From NCBI GenBank assembly GCA_947465495.1, contig CANIAS010000015.1:1-54318 (forward strand): 54,318 nucleotides of DNA, given 5' to 3'. A program made the translations under genes and the position numbers. The notes beneath the pieces are model-generated. The model was not told the DNA's origin. It saw nothing but the letters and a program-made list of their open reading frames with translations, and did not search any database. Source of the DNA: Candidatus Pollutiaquabacter sp. (GTDB lineage: Bacteria; Bacteroidota; Bacteroidia; AKYH767-A; 2013-40CM-41-45). This document shows positions 25,570 to 34,200 of this stretch, one piece after another. Positions within the stretch are counted from its first letter, which is position 1. The number at the start of each line of letters is the position of its first letter.

Positions 25570-28500
25570 TCTTCCTCAGTAGTTTTATGGCGTTTGCCTG
25601 AAATGACAAGATACATGGCAGGAATAACAAATAGTGTGAGGATCAACGAGAATAAAAGTCCGCCGACGACTACAATTCCCAGCGGGATGCGACTGGTTGC
25701 AGCAGCTCCCAAACTAAGTGCAATGGGTAATGCTCCCAAGGTGGTTGCCAAGGTGGTCATTAGGATCGGACGTAATCGTTGTGAAGAAGCCTCCAGAATC
25801 GCATGATGGATTGGAAGCCCTTCGTCTCTTTTCTTGTTGGTAAACTCAACGATTAAAATACCGTTTTTGGTTACTAACCCAATCAGCATAATCATACCAA
25901 TCTGCGAGAAGATGTTTAAGGTCTGACCGAAAATCCACAGGCTAAGCAGTGCGCCAGCGAGAGCAAGTGGCACCGTGATCATGATAGTTAGCGGATCACG
26001 GAAGCTTTCAAATTGTGCGGCTAACACGAGGTAGATTAACATGAGCGCAAGTATGAAAGCGAAAAGAATATTAGAAGAACTATCGGCAAAGTCGCGTGAG
26101 GGACCACTTAGTGAAGTTTGGAACGACTCATCCAGAAGCGTGTCAGCGATACCGCGCATCACATCGATACCATCACCAATAGTTTTTCCTTCCGCCAAGG
26201 AGGCTGATATAGTCGCTGATTTAAAGCGATTGAAGTGAAACAAGGTAGGAGGATTTGCAGTCGTAGTCAGGTGAACCACCGAAGATAATGGTACCAAGTT
26301 ACCAGATACCGTTCGGATATTGAGGTTGTAAATATCATCTGGTTTTGAACGATTGTTCAACTCTACCTGAGATAGCACAGGATATTGTTTTCCATGCATG
26401 GTGAAATACGCTATACGTCTTCCACTAAATGCACTCTGTACCGTACCAGCGATATCAGAAACAGTAAGTCCAAGCTCACGCGCTCTCATTCGATCTATTT
26501 CTAGGCTCACCTCCGGACGGTTGAATTTGAGATTCACATCTACATTTTGAAAGGTTTTGTTGGACCGCGCCGCTTCAAGAAATTTTGGAATAGTTGTTTT
26601 TATTTTTTCAAAATCGATATTCTGCAATACAAATTGAACAGGCAATTGTCCACGCGAAGCCATACCCACAGAAATTGTCTGATCTTCCAATGGGAAAATT
26701 CTCAGAGCATTGAATCGAGATAACTTTTTCGATAGCTCTTGCGCAATCTCAGTTTGTGATCGAACACGTTCGTTCTTCGGCACTAATATCAGACGACCAA
26801 ATCCTGTATTAGTACCAGTACCAAATACGCTTGGTACCATCTGGAACGTAAATTCTTCTTCGGGAATCGAATCCATCAGGAAGTTCGAAAATTCTTCCCC
26901 AGCTTTACTCATGTATTTGTAACTAGCACCTTCCGGACCAGTCATTGAAAATCGTATGCTGCTTTTATCTTCTAATGGAGCAAGTTCACTTTGAAGTGAG
27001 TTGCCAATGAAATAGATGATACCAGCACAAATTATCAAGATAGCCCAGGCCAATTTTTTGCGCTTCAGAAATCGCTCAAGTTTCGATCGGTATCCGTTTT
27101 CCATGGAACGGAAGAACGGTTCAGTTCGGTCATAGAATCTGCCGTGACCTTTTCCTTTACGGTGTAATACGACATTTAATACAGGTGTGATGGTGAGTGA
27201 TACAAATGCGGACACAAGCACAGCACTAGCGACAACAATACCAAATTCACGGAATAGACTACCAATAAACCCTTGCAAGAATACAACGGGTAAGAATACT
27301 ACGGCCAACGTGATGGAGGTGGAAATGACAGCAAAAAATATTTCCCGACTACCTTCTCGTGCAGCGTCTCGGATTGACATACCTTGCTCCAGTTTTCGAA
27401 AAATATTTTCCGTTACAACGATTCCATCATCTACCACCAAACCGGTAGCCAATACGATGCCGAGCATAGTAAGGATGTTGATGGAAAATCCTGCGAAATA
27501 CATGATAGCGAAGGTTGCAATCAAGGATATCGGGATGTCAATGATCGGTCGTAAAGCAATCAGCCAGTTTCGGAAAAACAAGAAGACTACCAGCACCACT
27601 AATAAAAATGCGATGAGTAATGTTTCTTGTACTTCTTTCAGAGAACGGCGTACATTTTTGGTGACGTCAATCAATGGGTCAAGTTGAATATCTCCAGGCT
27701 GTTCGCGTTTTAATTCGTCCAGTCGCTTGTAAAACTCGTCGGCGATACGAATATAGTTTGCTCCAGGTTGAGGGATGATTACCAGCGAAACACCAGGCGT
27801 TCCGTTAAGTCGCCAACTTAATTCATATTGCTCCGGACCTAATTCAATCCGAGCAACATCACCAAGTCGAATAATCTGATCTGCTGTCTCACGAATAATC
27901 ATGTTGCGGAAGTCCGCCTCGTTGGTGAAACGTCCGGTAGCCCGTATAGTCATCTCGGTCTGACTACCATATACTTTCCCCGAGGGGATTTCGACGTTTT
28001 CTGCGTTTAGAACTTGGGTAATATCGTTAAATGCAAGACCATATGCGGATAATTTATTCGGATCTATCCAAAGGCGCATGGCGGGCCTCCGTAATCCAAA
28101 AATATTGACAGCACTTACTTCCGGAATAGTTTGAAACTTGTTTTGTAATACGTTCTCTGCATAGTCGCTTAATTCTAGTAATCCTTTTGTCTGACTTCTT
28201 ACAGCAAGAAGAATGATGAAGTCGCTATTCGCATCGGATTTGGTAACAACAGGTAGCGCATCAATGTCTTGAGGAAGATTTTTAACAGCTTGACTTACTT
28301 TATCGCGCACATCATTGGCAGCAGCTTCTAAATTGGCATCTACATTAAACTCAACAGTGATGGTGCTGTTGCCCGTTGAGCTGGTAGATGTCATGGTCCG
28401 TATATCCGGAATTCCGTTGATGGATTTTTCCAACGGTTCGGTAATTTGATTTTCCACTACATCCGCGTTCGCTCCAGCGTAGGCGGTTGTAACGGTGATG

Positions 28501-28631
28501 ACAGGCGGATCTACAGCTGGGTATTCACGTACACCCAGATACGAATAGCCAATCCATCCGAACAGGATGATGAGCACATTCATCACCGTGGCTAGGATGG
28601 GACGTTTTAGTGATAGTTCGGAAATATTCAT
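25566..28631 (-). CDS. RND efflux transporter, inner-membrane pump (HAE1 type)
   Basis: Proton-driven exporter of drugs or other amphiphiles, 1021 aa, with twelve predicted membrane helices and two large periplasmic loops, the AcrB plan. TM4 carries the proton-relay pair in GLVVDDGIVVTEN near residue 397; TM10 carries the lysine in GLVTKNGILIVEF near residue 920. N-terminal FxxRPxxA-like start is NISELSLKRPILATVMN, as in AcrB/MexB relatives. It is the middle gene of adaptor-pump-channel and is 15 bp after the adaptor. HAE1 and not heavy-metal (CusA) because the metal-relay methionines and DDE-type TM4 motif are absent. Substrate unknown. Confidence 0.95.
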   Translation of the reverse strand: MNISELSLKRPILATVMNVLIILFGWIGYSYLGVREYPAVDPPVITVTTAYAGANADVVENQITEPLEKSINGIPDIRTMTSTSSTGNSTITVEFNVDANLEAAANDVRDKVSQAVKNLPQDIDALPVVTKSDANSDFIILLAVRSQTKGLLELSDYAENVLQNKFQTIPEVSAVNIFGLRRPAMRLWIDPNKLSAYGLAFNDITQVLNAENVEIPSGKVYGSQTEMTIRATGRFTNEADFRNMIIRETADQIIRLGDVARIELGPEQYELSWRLNGTPGVSLVIIPQPGANYIRIADEFYKRLDELKREQPGDIQLDPLIDVTKNVRRSLKEVQETLLIAFLLVVLVVFLFFRNWLIALRPIIDIPISLIATFAIMYFAGFSINILTMLGIVLATGLVVDDGIVVTENIFRKLEQGMSIRDAAREGSREIFFAVISTSITLAVVFLPVVFLQGFIGSLFREFGIVVASAVLVSAFVSLTITPVLNVVLHRKGKGHGRFYDRTEPFFRSMENGYRSKLERFLKRKKLAWAILIICAGIIYFIGNSLQSELAPLEDKSSIRFSMTGPEGASYKYMSKAGEEFSNFLMDSIPEEEFTFQMVPSVFGTGTNTGFGRLILVPKNERVRSQTEIAQELSKKLSRFNALRIFPLEDQTISVGMASRGQLPVQFVLQNIDFEKIKTTIPKFLEAARSNKTFQNVDVNLKFNRPEVSLEIDRMRARELGLTVSDIAGTVQSAFSGRRIAYFTMHGKQYPVLSQVELNNRSKPDDIYNLNIRTVSGNLVPLSSVVHLTTTANPPTLFHFNRFKSATISASLAEGKTIGDGIDVMRGIADTLLDESFQTSLSGPSRDFADSSSNILFAFILALMLIYLVLAAQFESFRDPLTIMITVPLALAGALLSLWIFGQTLNIFSQIGMIMLIGLVTKNGILIVEFTNKKRDEGLPIHHAILEASSQRLRPILMTTLATTLGALPIALSLGAAATSRIPLGIVVVGGLLFSLILTLFVIPAMYLVISGKRHKTTEEE

Positions 28632-28646
28632 GATCGGACAGCGGGA

Positions 28647-29672
28647 TTAGTCGATCGCGACTTCTTGCACGGAGCGGACCTTGACCGCAGCGTTTGGTCG
28701 AACAAATAGCACTCCAGTTACTATGACGGTATCTCCGGCAGAAAGTCCTTCGGTGATTTCCACAACACCTTCGGTCCGAAGTCCGGTTTTTACATTCACA
28801 AATACACCTTTGCCGCCTTTTACGGTGAGCACTTTGCTGGATATTGCATCGGGTATCACGCATGGTGTGGGTACGATGATGCCAATCATAGGATTACTCA
28901 AAATTACTTTCACGTATGCTCCGGGAATCAATCGGCCACTTTTAAGAATAGCGCGTGCTTTAATATTTCGGGTTGCAGGATTGATTTGTGGATCGAACGC
29001 CGAAATGTAGGCCGCCAACTTCTGCTCATCAGAACCAATTATAGTTACAGTTGCGCCAGTTTTCAAGTGCGATGCATACTGCTCAGGTAGTGTGAAGTCG
29101 ATCTTAACAGGACCATTTTCTTGCAAACTTCCCAAAGCAGTTTGTGGAGTAATGTAGGCGCCTTGACTAACCATTCGTAATCCTAATGTCCCATCAAACG
29201 GTGCACGTACCTCAGTTTTTTCGATGAGTGCTTTGGTGATGTCTACCGATGCTTCCAGCGTGGCTACCTGGCTGACGGCATTATCGTAATCTGCCTGATT
29301 GACACCGCTGACCGCCAATAATTTTTCAAATCGTGCTTTGTTGGCTTTAGCAAGAGTTAGTTGCGTGGTTTCTTGTCGGAGACGTGCTTGTAATTCGGCA
29401 TCGTTTATTTTTGCCAGTAAAGTCCCTTTCGTGACGGAGGCGCCATCTTTCATTGTTAGTTGAATAAGGCGACCACTGCTTTCAGCGTGAAGCTCTACAC
29501 TTTCACCGGCAAGTACCGATCCGTTACACATTAGTTCATTCTGAACCGTCATTTCAGCGGCTACAATCACATCGACCGGTACTGGAGGAGGAGGTGATTG
29601 GACACTAGCAGATGGATTGTTTCCGCAAGCGGCCATGATGATTAGTATCAGTAAAACTAGTAGATATCGCAT
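28647..29672 (-). CDS. RND efflux periplasmic adaptor lipoprotein
   Basis: Membrane-fusion protein linking pump and channel, 341 aa. The leader MRYLLVLLILIIMAAC ends in a lipobox (MAAC), so it is anchored by lipid. Then follow a lipoyl/barrel-sandwich half (ELHAESSGRLIQLTMKDG), an alpha-hairpin (QTTLAKANKARFEKLL and neighbours), the second lipoyl half (VRAPFDGTLGLRMVSQGAYI) and a beta-barrel domain. First gene of the operon. An in-frame ATG at 29699 lies upstream, but the 29672 start gives the proper lipoprotein signal. No regulator gene is adjacent. Confidence 0.93.
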   Translation of the reverse strand: MRYLLVLLILIIMAACGNNPSASVQSPPPPVPVDVIVAAEMTVQNELMCNGSVLAGESVELHAESSGRLIQLTMKDGASVTKGTLLAKINDAELQARLRQETTQLTLAKANKARFEKLLAVSGVNQADYDNAVSQVATLEASVDITKALIEKTEVRAPFDGTLGLRMVSQGAYITPQTALGSLQENGPVKIDFTLPEQYASHLKTGATVTIIGSDEQKLAAYISAFDPQINPATRNIKARAILKSGRLIPGAYVKVILSNPMIGIIVPTPCVIPDAISSKVLTVKGGKGVFVNVKTGLRTEGVVEITEGLSAGDTVIVTGVLFVRPNAAVKVRSVQEVAID

Positions 29673-29833
29673 AGGTAGGGAATGACTGTGAAAATACATT
29701 TTTTAAAGGATGGGAAACGCTGTGTCCAGTTCTTTTTATGGAATGCTAAAGATAACAACCTGCCTGACTAAAAAGAGTGATTGTAGGCAGTATTTACTAT
29801 TTCAACCCGATGAATTCATCACCAGAAGAATAG

Positions 29834-29841
29834 TATCTTCG
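29834..29841 (+). promoter_or_regulatory. -7 promoter box (TATCTTCG) of the cyclase-family gene
   Basis: TAnnTTCG variant ending 5 nt before the ATG at 29847; its last base is the G of an alternative GTG start at 29841, making that start unlikely. Predicts a leaderless mRNA. Confidence 0.5.
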
Positions 29842-29846
29842 TGACT

Positions 29847-30680
29847 ATGAAAAAGAATTATGCATTGTTTTTATGGGTAGGATGTATCCTGTGCTTATCC
29901 TCCTGTTTACGTAAAGAAGAAAAAGTTATCGTCCTCGGTGAACCAGATTGGATTGATCTTACTTATCCGTTTGATTCAACTACTCTCTACTGGCCCAATA
30001 ATCCTTTAGGATTTGTACATAAGACAGAGGCTGCTGGCACCACTCCGGGTGGTTACTTTTATTCATCCTATTCGGTGTGCGCACCTGAACACGGCGGAAC
30101 ACACGTTGATGCTCCGATACATTTTGCCGAAAATAAATGGACCATTGATGAGGTTCCGCTGGATCATTTAATAGGCGATGCAATTCTCGTGGATGTTTCT
30201 GAAAAAGCGTTGAAGGATCGCGACTACCAGATCACCATTCAAGATCTTGAAGCTTGGGAAAAGAAGAATGGCGCTATTCCGCAACATGCCATCGTACTTT
30301 TCCGAACCGGCTATGGTGCATTTTATCCGAATCGGGAAAAGTATTTCGGCACGTCCATAAAAGGGCTTGAGGCAATTCCGTTACTTCATTTTCCTGGAAT
30401 AGGCCCAGACTGTGCTCAATGGCTCGTTGACAAACGGGAAATCAAAGCAGTAGGATTGGATACGCCAAGTATGGATTACGGACAATCCAAAGAGTTTAAG
30501 ACACATCGAATTATTTGCGGCAATAACATTTGTGGATTCGAAAATGTGGCCAACCTTGATCGCCTACCTGCTAAAGGTGTACGCGTGATTGCTTTACCTA
30601 TGAAAATCGGGGAAGGTAGTGGAGCCCCACTTCGAATCATCGCCAGTGTGATGAAAGAACTTCCTGGAATCCCAGAATAA
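29847..30680 (+). CDS. Cyclase-family (kynurenine formamidase-like) lipoprotein
   Basis: Predicted metal-dependent hydrolase of the cyclase/KynB family, 277 aa. The leader MKKNYALFLWVGCILCLSSC ends in a lipobox with Cys20, so it is exported. The catalytic metal motif HGGTHVDAPIH (H82, H86, D88, H92) is intact, and further down are FRTGYG and GLDTPSMDYGQ, also typical. Cytoplasmic KynB forms hydrolyse N-formylkynurenine; an exported lipoprotein form more likely acts on another formamide, lactone or isatin-like substrate. It stands alone between the efflux operon (divergent) and the O-antigen ligase (convergent, 10 bp). Confidence 0.88.
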   Translation: MKKNYALFLWVGCILCLSSCLRKEEKVIVLGEPDWIDLTYPFDSTTLYWPNNPLGFVHKTEAAGTTPGGYFYSSYSVCAPEHGGTHVDAPIHFAENKWTIDEVPLDHLIGDAILVDVSEKALKDRDYQITIQDLEAWEKKNGAIPQHAIVLFRTGYGAFYPNREKYFGTSIKGLEAIPLLHFPGIGPDCAQWLVDKREIKAVGLDTPSMDYGQSKEFKTHRIICGNNICGFENVANLDRLPAKGVRVIALPMKIGEGSGAPLRIIASVMKELPGIPE

Positions 30681-30690
30681 TGGCATATGA

Positions 30691-33000
30691 TTAATTAATT
30701 TTCTGGCCGGAACAGAAGCGCAGAATAGGGGGATCAATCGTGTAACCGTATTTCATAGCCATGTTAAAATCTGGACATGCTTCGGCTTGCCTTCCCAAGT
30801 TCCAAAAACAGTAACCACGGTTGAAAAAACAACGACCATTGTCTACTTGCTGACTGTTAATCAGGGAAGTGTACAAGGTTACTGCTTCAGCATATTGTTG
30901 CATATCAACTAAGCAACCAGCCATATTTTTAAGGACATAAAAATCGGTAGGTTTAATTTCAAGCGCTTTTCGGTAGTTTGCTACTGCGCTTACATTTTCG
31001 CTTTTGTTTTGTAAAATACCTCCCGTGTAGAAATATTTGTCGAAGAGAAGGCCTTTGTCATCCGGGTGCTCACGTACAGCAATTTCCAGTTCAGAAATAA
31101 AGGAAGCTGGATTATTGGTACAGAAAAGCATGTTCTGACAATATACCGAACACACTTTTGGTGACTTGTTCCACTTTTTAATTTCCAGGTAAGACTGATG
31201 CAACGCAGCTGAATCTTTTTGCTGAGCTTGAAATCCGGACAAAAGTGTAAACAGCTGAAGGTTGCAAGGTCGGTTATTGAATGCGATACGCGCATAATAG
31301 ATAGCAGAGTCCTTTCTTCCCATGTCGTCGAAAGATTTACTACGCACCATCTCGGCGTAATAAAGATGCGGGTTGGAATTATCTTCATTCAACACACGGA
31401 AGGCTTCGGCGTATTTTTTTTCTTCACACAAGTACTTCGCCTTCACACAGGCAATCGGCATACAAAGCTGGTTTAGGTTTGGTATCCAAGGCAGTCCTGC
31501 GATGATTGTTTCTGATGGAATGACTTTGTTGGTAGGCTTGGGATTTCCCAACCAGTCGTTAGCAATCATATTTTGAGTCCGAAGCGAGGTGAAAACTTGC
31601 TTGGAAACATACGTTGTGCCGATGCCAATCAACGAGAAGATGACCACAGTTGTAGTCACCATTTTTGAATTTTTTGGTTGCTGATCTGAAATCTTGGGAT
31701 AGAGTAAAACACAGGTGCCTGCCATCACCAGCGTAAAAGCAATTTGCATACTCGGCCGTTCCAACGGGAAATTGAAAAGCGAATCGATTGCGTATGCTAC
31801 CAGCATGAACAACAACGTCATCCAAATCATTCGTTGTTCGTTCGTTAAAGTACGTCGAAGTAAAGCACTAATCGATAGGCTGGCCAGTAGTATAAAGATA
31901 CTGAGATAGATCAAGCCACCTGGAATCCCAGTTTCTGCTGTAACTTCCAGGAAGTCACAGTGTGCATGTTTGGAGCTTCCAAATCCAGAGCGAATGTATC
32001 GTTCATACGGAATTGTATGGATCTTCCAGTTTCCGAACCCGCCACCTGTAATGGGATGTTTCGAAATGAAATCAAGCGCAGATCGCCAAAGCACTAAACG
32101 TCCGCTGCTGCCTTCGTTGGATACGTCGATTGACCCTACTCGTTCTGTCAAAGAACCGTAGGTGCCAGCTTTCTTAGTATGTTCAACGGTGGTCATCATC
32201 CACTGCATTAAAATCACTGCAGCAATGGAAATTCCTGCCATCCAGATAATGGTTTGACGGGCTTCGTTGTTTTTATCTTGTTTGCGTGAAATCAGAACTA
32301 GTCCTATGCAGTAGCCAATTATTACCAAGAAAAGACTGATGTATGCTGCGCGTGCATTCAGTAAGATAATGGCTGAGATAGTGATTAATAAACCCATTCC
32401 TGCAGCCATGCGTTTGCTACCACGGAATTGATTAAACAAATAGAGCAACGCAGGCAATTTAACGACAATCGAAGCGGCTAGAATATTTTTGTTGCCATTG
32501 CTTGCTCGAATATTAAAGATGATTTCGTATACATATCGAAATGATTTGTAGTTAGCAGCAAATTCTCCGAAAGCGCGTACACTTTGAATACAAGCAATGA
32601 CACCGGCAATTGTCAATAGCTCCTTTAAAAGTGCTGGTCGAAGATGCATCATGATCAATAAATAAATCACGGCATTGACGGTAATTAACAACCTTGAAAA
32701 GGTGACAATACTTTCTACCACGTTGAATGCCGAAAAAAAAGAAACAGCACTCACAACGGTAAATAGCAAAAGACTTATCAGCGGCAATTGTAATACGGGT
32801 AAACGTGGAAGACGCGCTCGATATTTAACTAGGAAAAATCCACTGAACAGATTGAGAATAGCAAGAAACAGCCATTGACTTCCCATGTTATCCACCGTCT
32901 CCAAGCCAGGAAAAAACTCTGCCAAAAGGTACAGGAAGGCTAGCCAATGAACGGCCGGAGCATTTGTTATTGATGGAAGTTGTTTTTTGACTTTTTTCAT
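30691..33000 (-). CDS. O-antigen ligase-like membrane protein with C-terminal TPR domain
   Basis: Polytopic membrane protein of 769 aa. About 10-12 hydrophobic helices fill residues 1-470. A large periplasmic loop has RLVLWRSALDFISKHPITGG and HCDFLEVTAETGIPGG, the Wzy_C/WaaL motif with conserved Arg and His that binds the polyprenyl-linked glycan. Residues ~510-769 are soluble helices with at least four TPR-like units (ANYRKALEIKPTDFYVLKNM; DFNMAMKYGYT). Such ligase-TPR fusions glycosylate proteins or lipid A in several bacteria. Acceptor unknown; could be a protein O-oligosaccharyltransferase (PglL-like). Confidence 0.85.
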   Translation of the reverse strand: MKKVKKQLPSITNAPAVHWLAFLYLLAEFFPGLETVDNMGSQWLFLAILNLFSGFFLVKYRARLPRLPVLQLPLISLLLFTVVSAVSFFSAFNVVESIVTFSRLLITVNAVIYLLIMMHLRPALLKELLTIAGVIACIQSVRAFGEFAANYKSFRYVYEIIFNIRASNGNKNILAASIVVKLPALLYLFNQFRGSKRMAAGMGLLITISAIILLNARAAYISLFLVIIGYCIGLVLISRKQDKNNEARQTIIWMAGISIAAVILMQWMMTTVEHTKKAGTYGSLTERVGSIDVSNEGSSGRLVLWRSALDFISKHPITGGGFGNWKIHTIPYERYIRSGFGSSKHAHCDFLEVTAETGIPGGLIYLSIFILLASLSISALLRRTLTNEQRMIWMTLLFMLVAYAIDSLFNFPLERPSMQIAFTLVMAGTCVLLYPKISDQQPKNSKMVTTTVVIFSLIGIGTTYVSKQVFTSLRTQNMIANDWLGNPKPTNKVIPSETIIAGLPWIPNLNQLCMPIACVKAKYLCEEKKYAEAFRVLNEDNSNPHLYYAEMVRSKSFDDMGRKDSAIYYARIAFNNRPCNLQLFTLLSGFQAQQKDSAALHQSYLEIKKWNKSPKVCSVYCQNMLFCTNNPASFISELEIAVREHPDDKGLLFDKYFYTGGILQNKSENVSAVANYRKALEIKPTDFYVLKNMAGCLVDMQQYAEAVTLYTSLINSQQVDNGRCFFNRGYCFWNLGRQAEACPDFNMAMKYGYTIDPPILRFCSGQKIN

Positions 33001-33093
33001 AGGTACTGAAATGAATTGTAGAGCGAACTAACTAGGCTCTGTAGTTAATCCTTTGAAGTTAGTGGTCAACTTATAGAGACGATAACCTCGTTT

Positions 33094-34119
33094 TTAATCG
33101 GCTTTTAAAAATTCAACTAAGCCTTTAAAGTAATTTTCCTGGTCGTCGTATTGGGCCAGATGACTACCGTTAGGACAATACAGGAATTGCCCACGTTTAA
33201 CTTCTTTCGACATCCATTCCATTTGCGCAGGATCCATGGTGTCGTACTTGCCACCGATGAATAGTGCAGGTACGCTTATTTCGTTCATGCGATTTTTAAT
33301 GTTCCAGTCTTTTAAAGTAGCATTTCCGGATATGCCAAGTTCGCTGTGTCCTTGCATATGGATGTAAATATCTTTGTTAAGATGATTGAAAGCGCGGGTA
33401 ACGGATTCGGGCCATGCTGCAACAGGTTTACGCAATAAATGTTTGGTGTAATAATGTTCCACCAGCAATGGCTCGTACTCAGGATTCGTATAGTCTTCGT
33501 CAGCTTCTATCTTTTTTATTTTATTCAAGACCTCTTGAGGTAACTGAGGCTCAAGTACCGTAGCCGCATAATTAATATAATCGGGAACACTGGCCATCAT
33601 ATTGGATACGATTAGCCCTTTCATGTTTTGCTGATACTTCAGCGCGTATTCCATGGCGAAGATTCCACCGGCCGATTGTCCGAGTAGGTAAAAGTTACTG
33701 CTGTCCAGTCCTAACGCAGTTCGAACTTGCTCCAATTCATCGACATAATGGTCAATGTTCCAGAGCGAAGAATCCGGCAATGGATCACTGTAATAAGATC
33801 CGGATTGGTCGTAATAAATGAACTCAATACCCTCTGCAGGAAGATAGCCGTCGAAACACTCGAACAACTCGTGTGTGCCGCCAGGCCCACCGTGCACTAA
33901 AAGCAGTTTAATTTTCGGATTGTTCCCAACGCGTTTTGTCCACACCCTCACGACTCCGTTTTTGGTCTGCACTGGAATCATACGAATACCGCCAGTATAT
34001 CGATCTTCTGGATGGTCGAAGTGCCAGTATGAATGGGTCATTTCAGGATTATTTTTTTTTGTGCAATTCATCAACAACAAGGTAAGTGATACTATGGATA
34101 AACGGATTCGGAGGCGCAT
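33094..34119 (-). CDS. Alpha/beta hydrolase lipoprotein, proline iminopeptidase-like
   Basis: Predicted exported serine peptidase, 341 aa. The leader MRLRIRLSIVSLTLLLMNC ends in a lipobox-like MNC, suggesting a lipid anchor. The S33 pattern is present: HGGPGG oxyanion loop at 76-81, YDQSGSYYSDP at 103-113, nucleophile S149 in GQSAGG, an acid in KYDTMDP near 294 and His in NGSHLAQYDD near 319. Typical proline iminopeptidases have GGSWG at the nucleophile, so this variant may cleave other peptides or esters. It is divergent from the dipeptide epimerase, sharing an 81-bp promoter region. Confidence 0.85.
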   Translation of the reverse strand: MRLRIRLSIVSLTLLLMNCTKKNNPEMTHSYWHFDHPEDRYTGGIRMIPVQTKNGVVRVWTKRVGNNPKIKLLLVHGGPGGTHELFECFDGYLPAEGIEFIYYDQSGSYYSDPLPDSSLWNIDHYVDELEQVRTALGLDSSNFYLLGQSAGGIFAMEYALKYQQNMKGLIVSNMMASVPDYINYAATVLEPQLPQEVLNKIKKIEADEDYTNPEYEPLLVEHYYTKHLLRKPVAAWPESVTRAFNHLNKDIYIHMQGHSELGISGNATLKDWNIKNRMNEISVPALFIGGKYDTMDPAQMEWMSKEVKRGQFLYCPNGSHLAQYDDQENYFKGLVEFLKAD

Positions 34120-34161
34120 GAATAACGTGATCTATTTCAATTGAAATAAAGTAATTTTACT

Positions 34162-34169
34162 CGAAGGTA
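34162..34169 (-). promoter_or_regulatory. Possible -7 promoter box (TACCTTCG) of the hydrolase lipoprotein gene
   Basis: TAnnTTCG variant ending 42 nt before the start codon at 34119. A TTTG lies 15 bp further upstream at 34185-34188 on the same strand, closer than the usual -33 spacing. Confidence 0.4.
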
Positions 34170-34200
34170 GGATAATTTCAATCGCAAACTTTCTAACAAC

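Noticed and set aside
27187-27687. A 166-aa plus-strand open frame inside the RND pump gene
   Set aside because: Opposite strand of a well-conserved membrane protein; composition (Ser/Thr/Asn-rich) is that of a shadow frame, with no promoter box.
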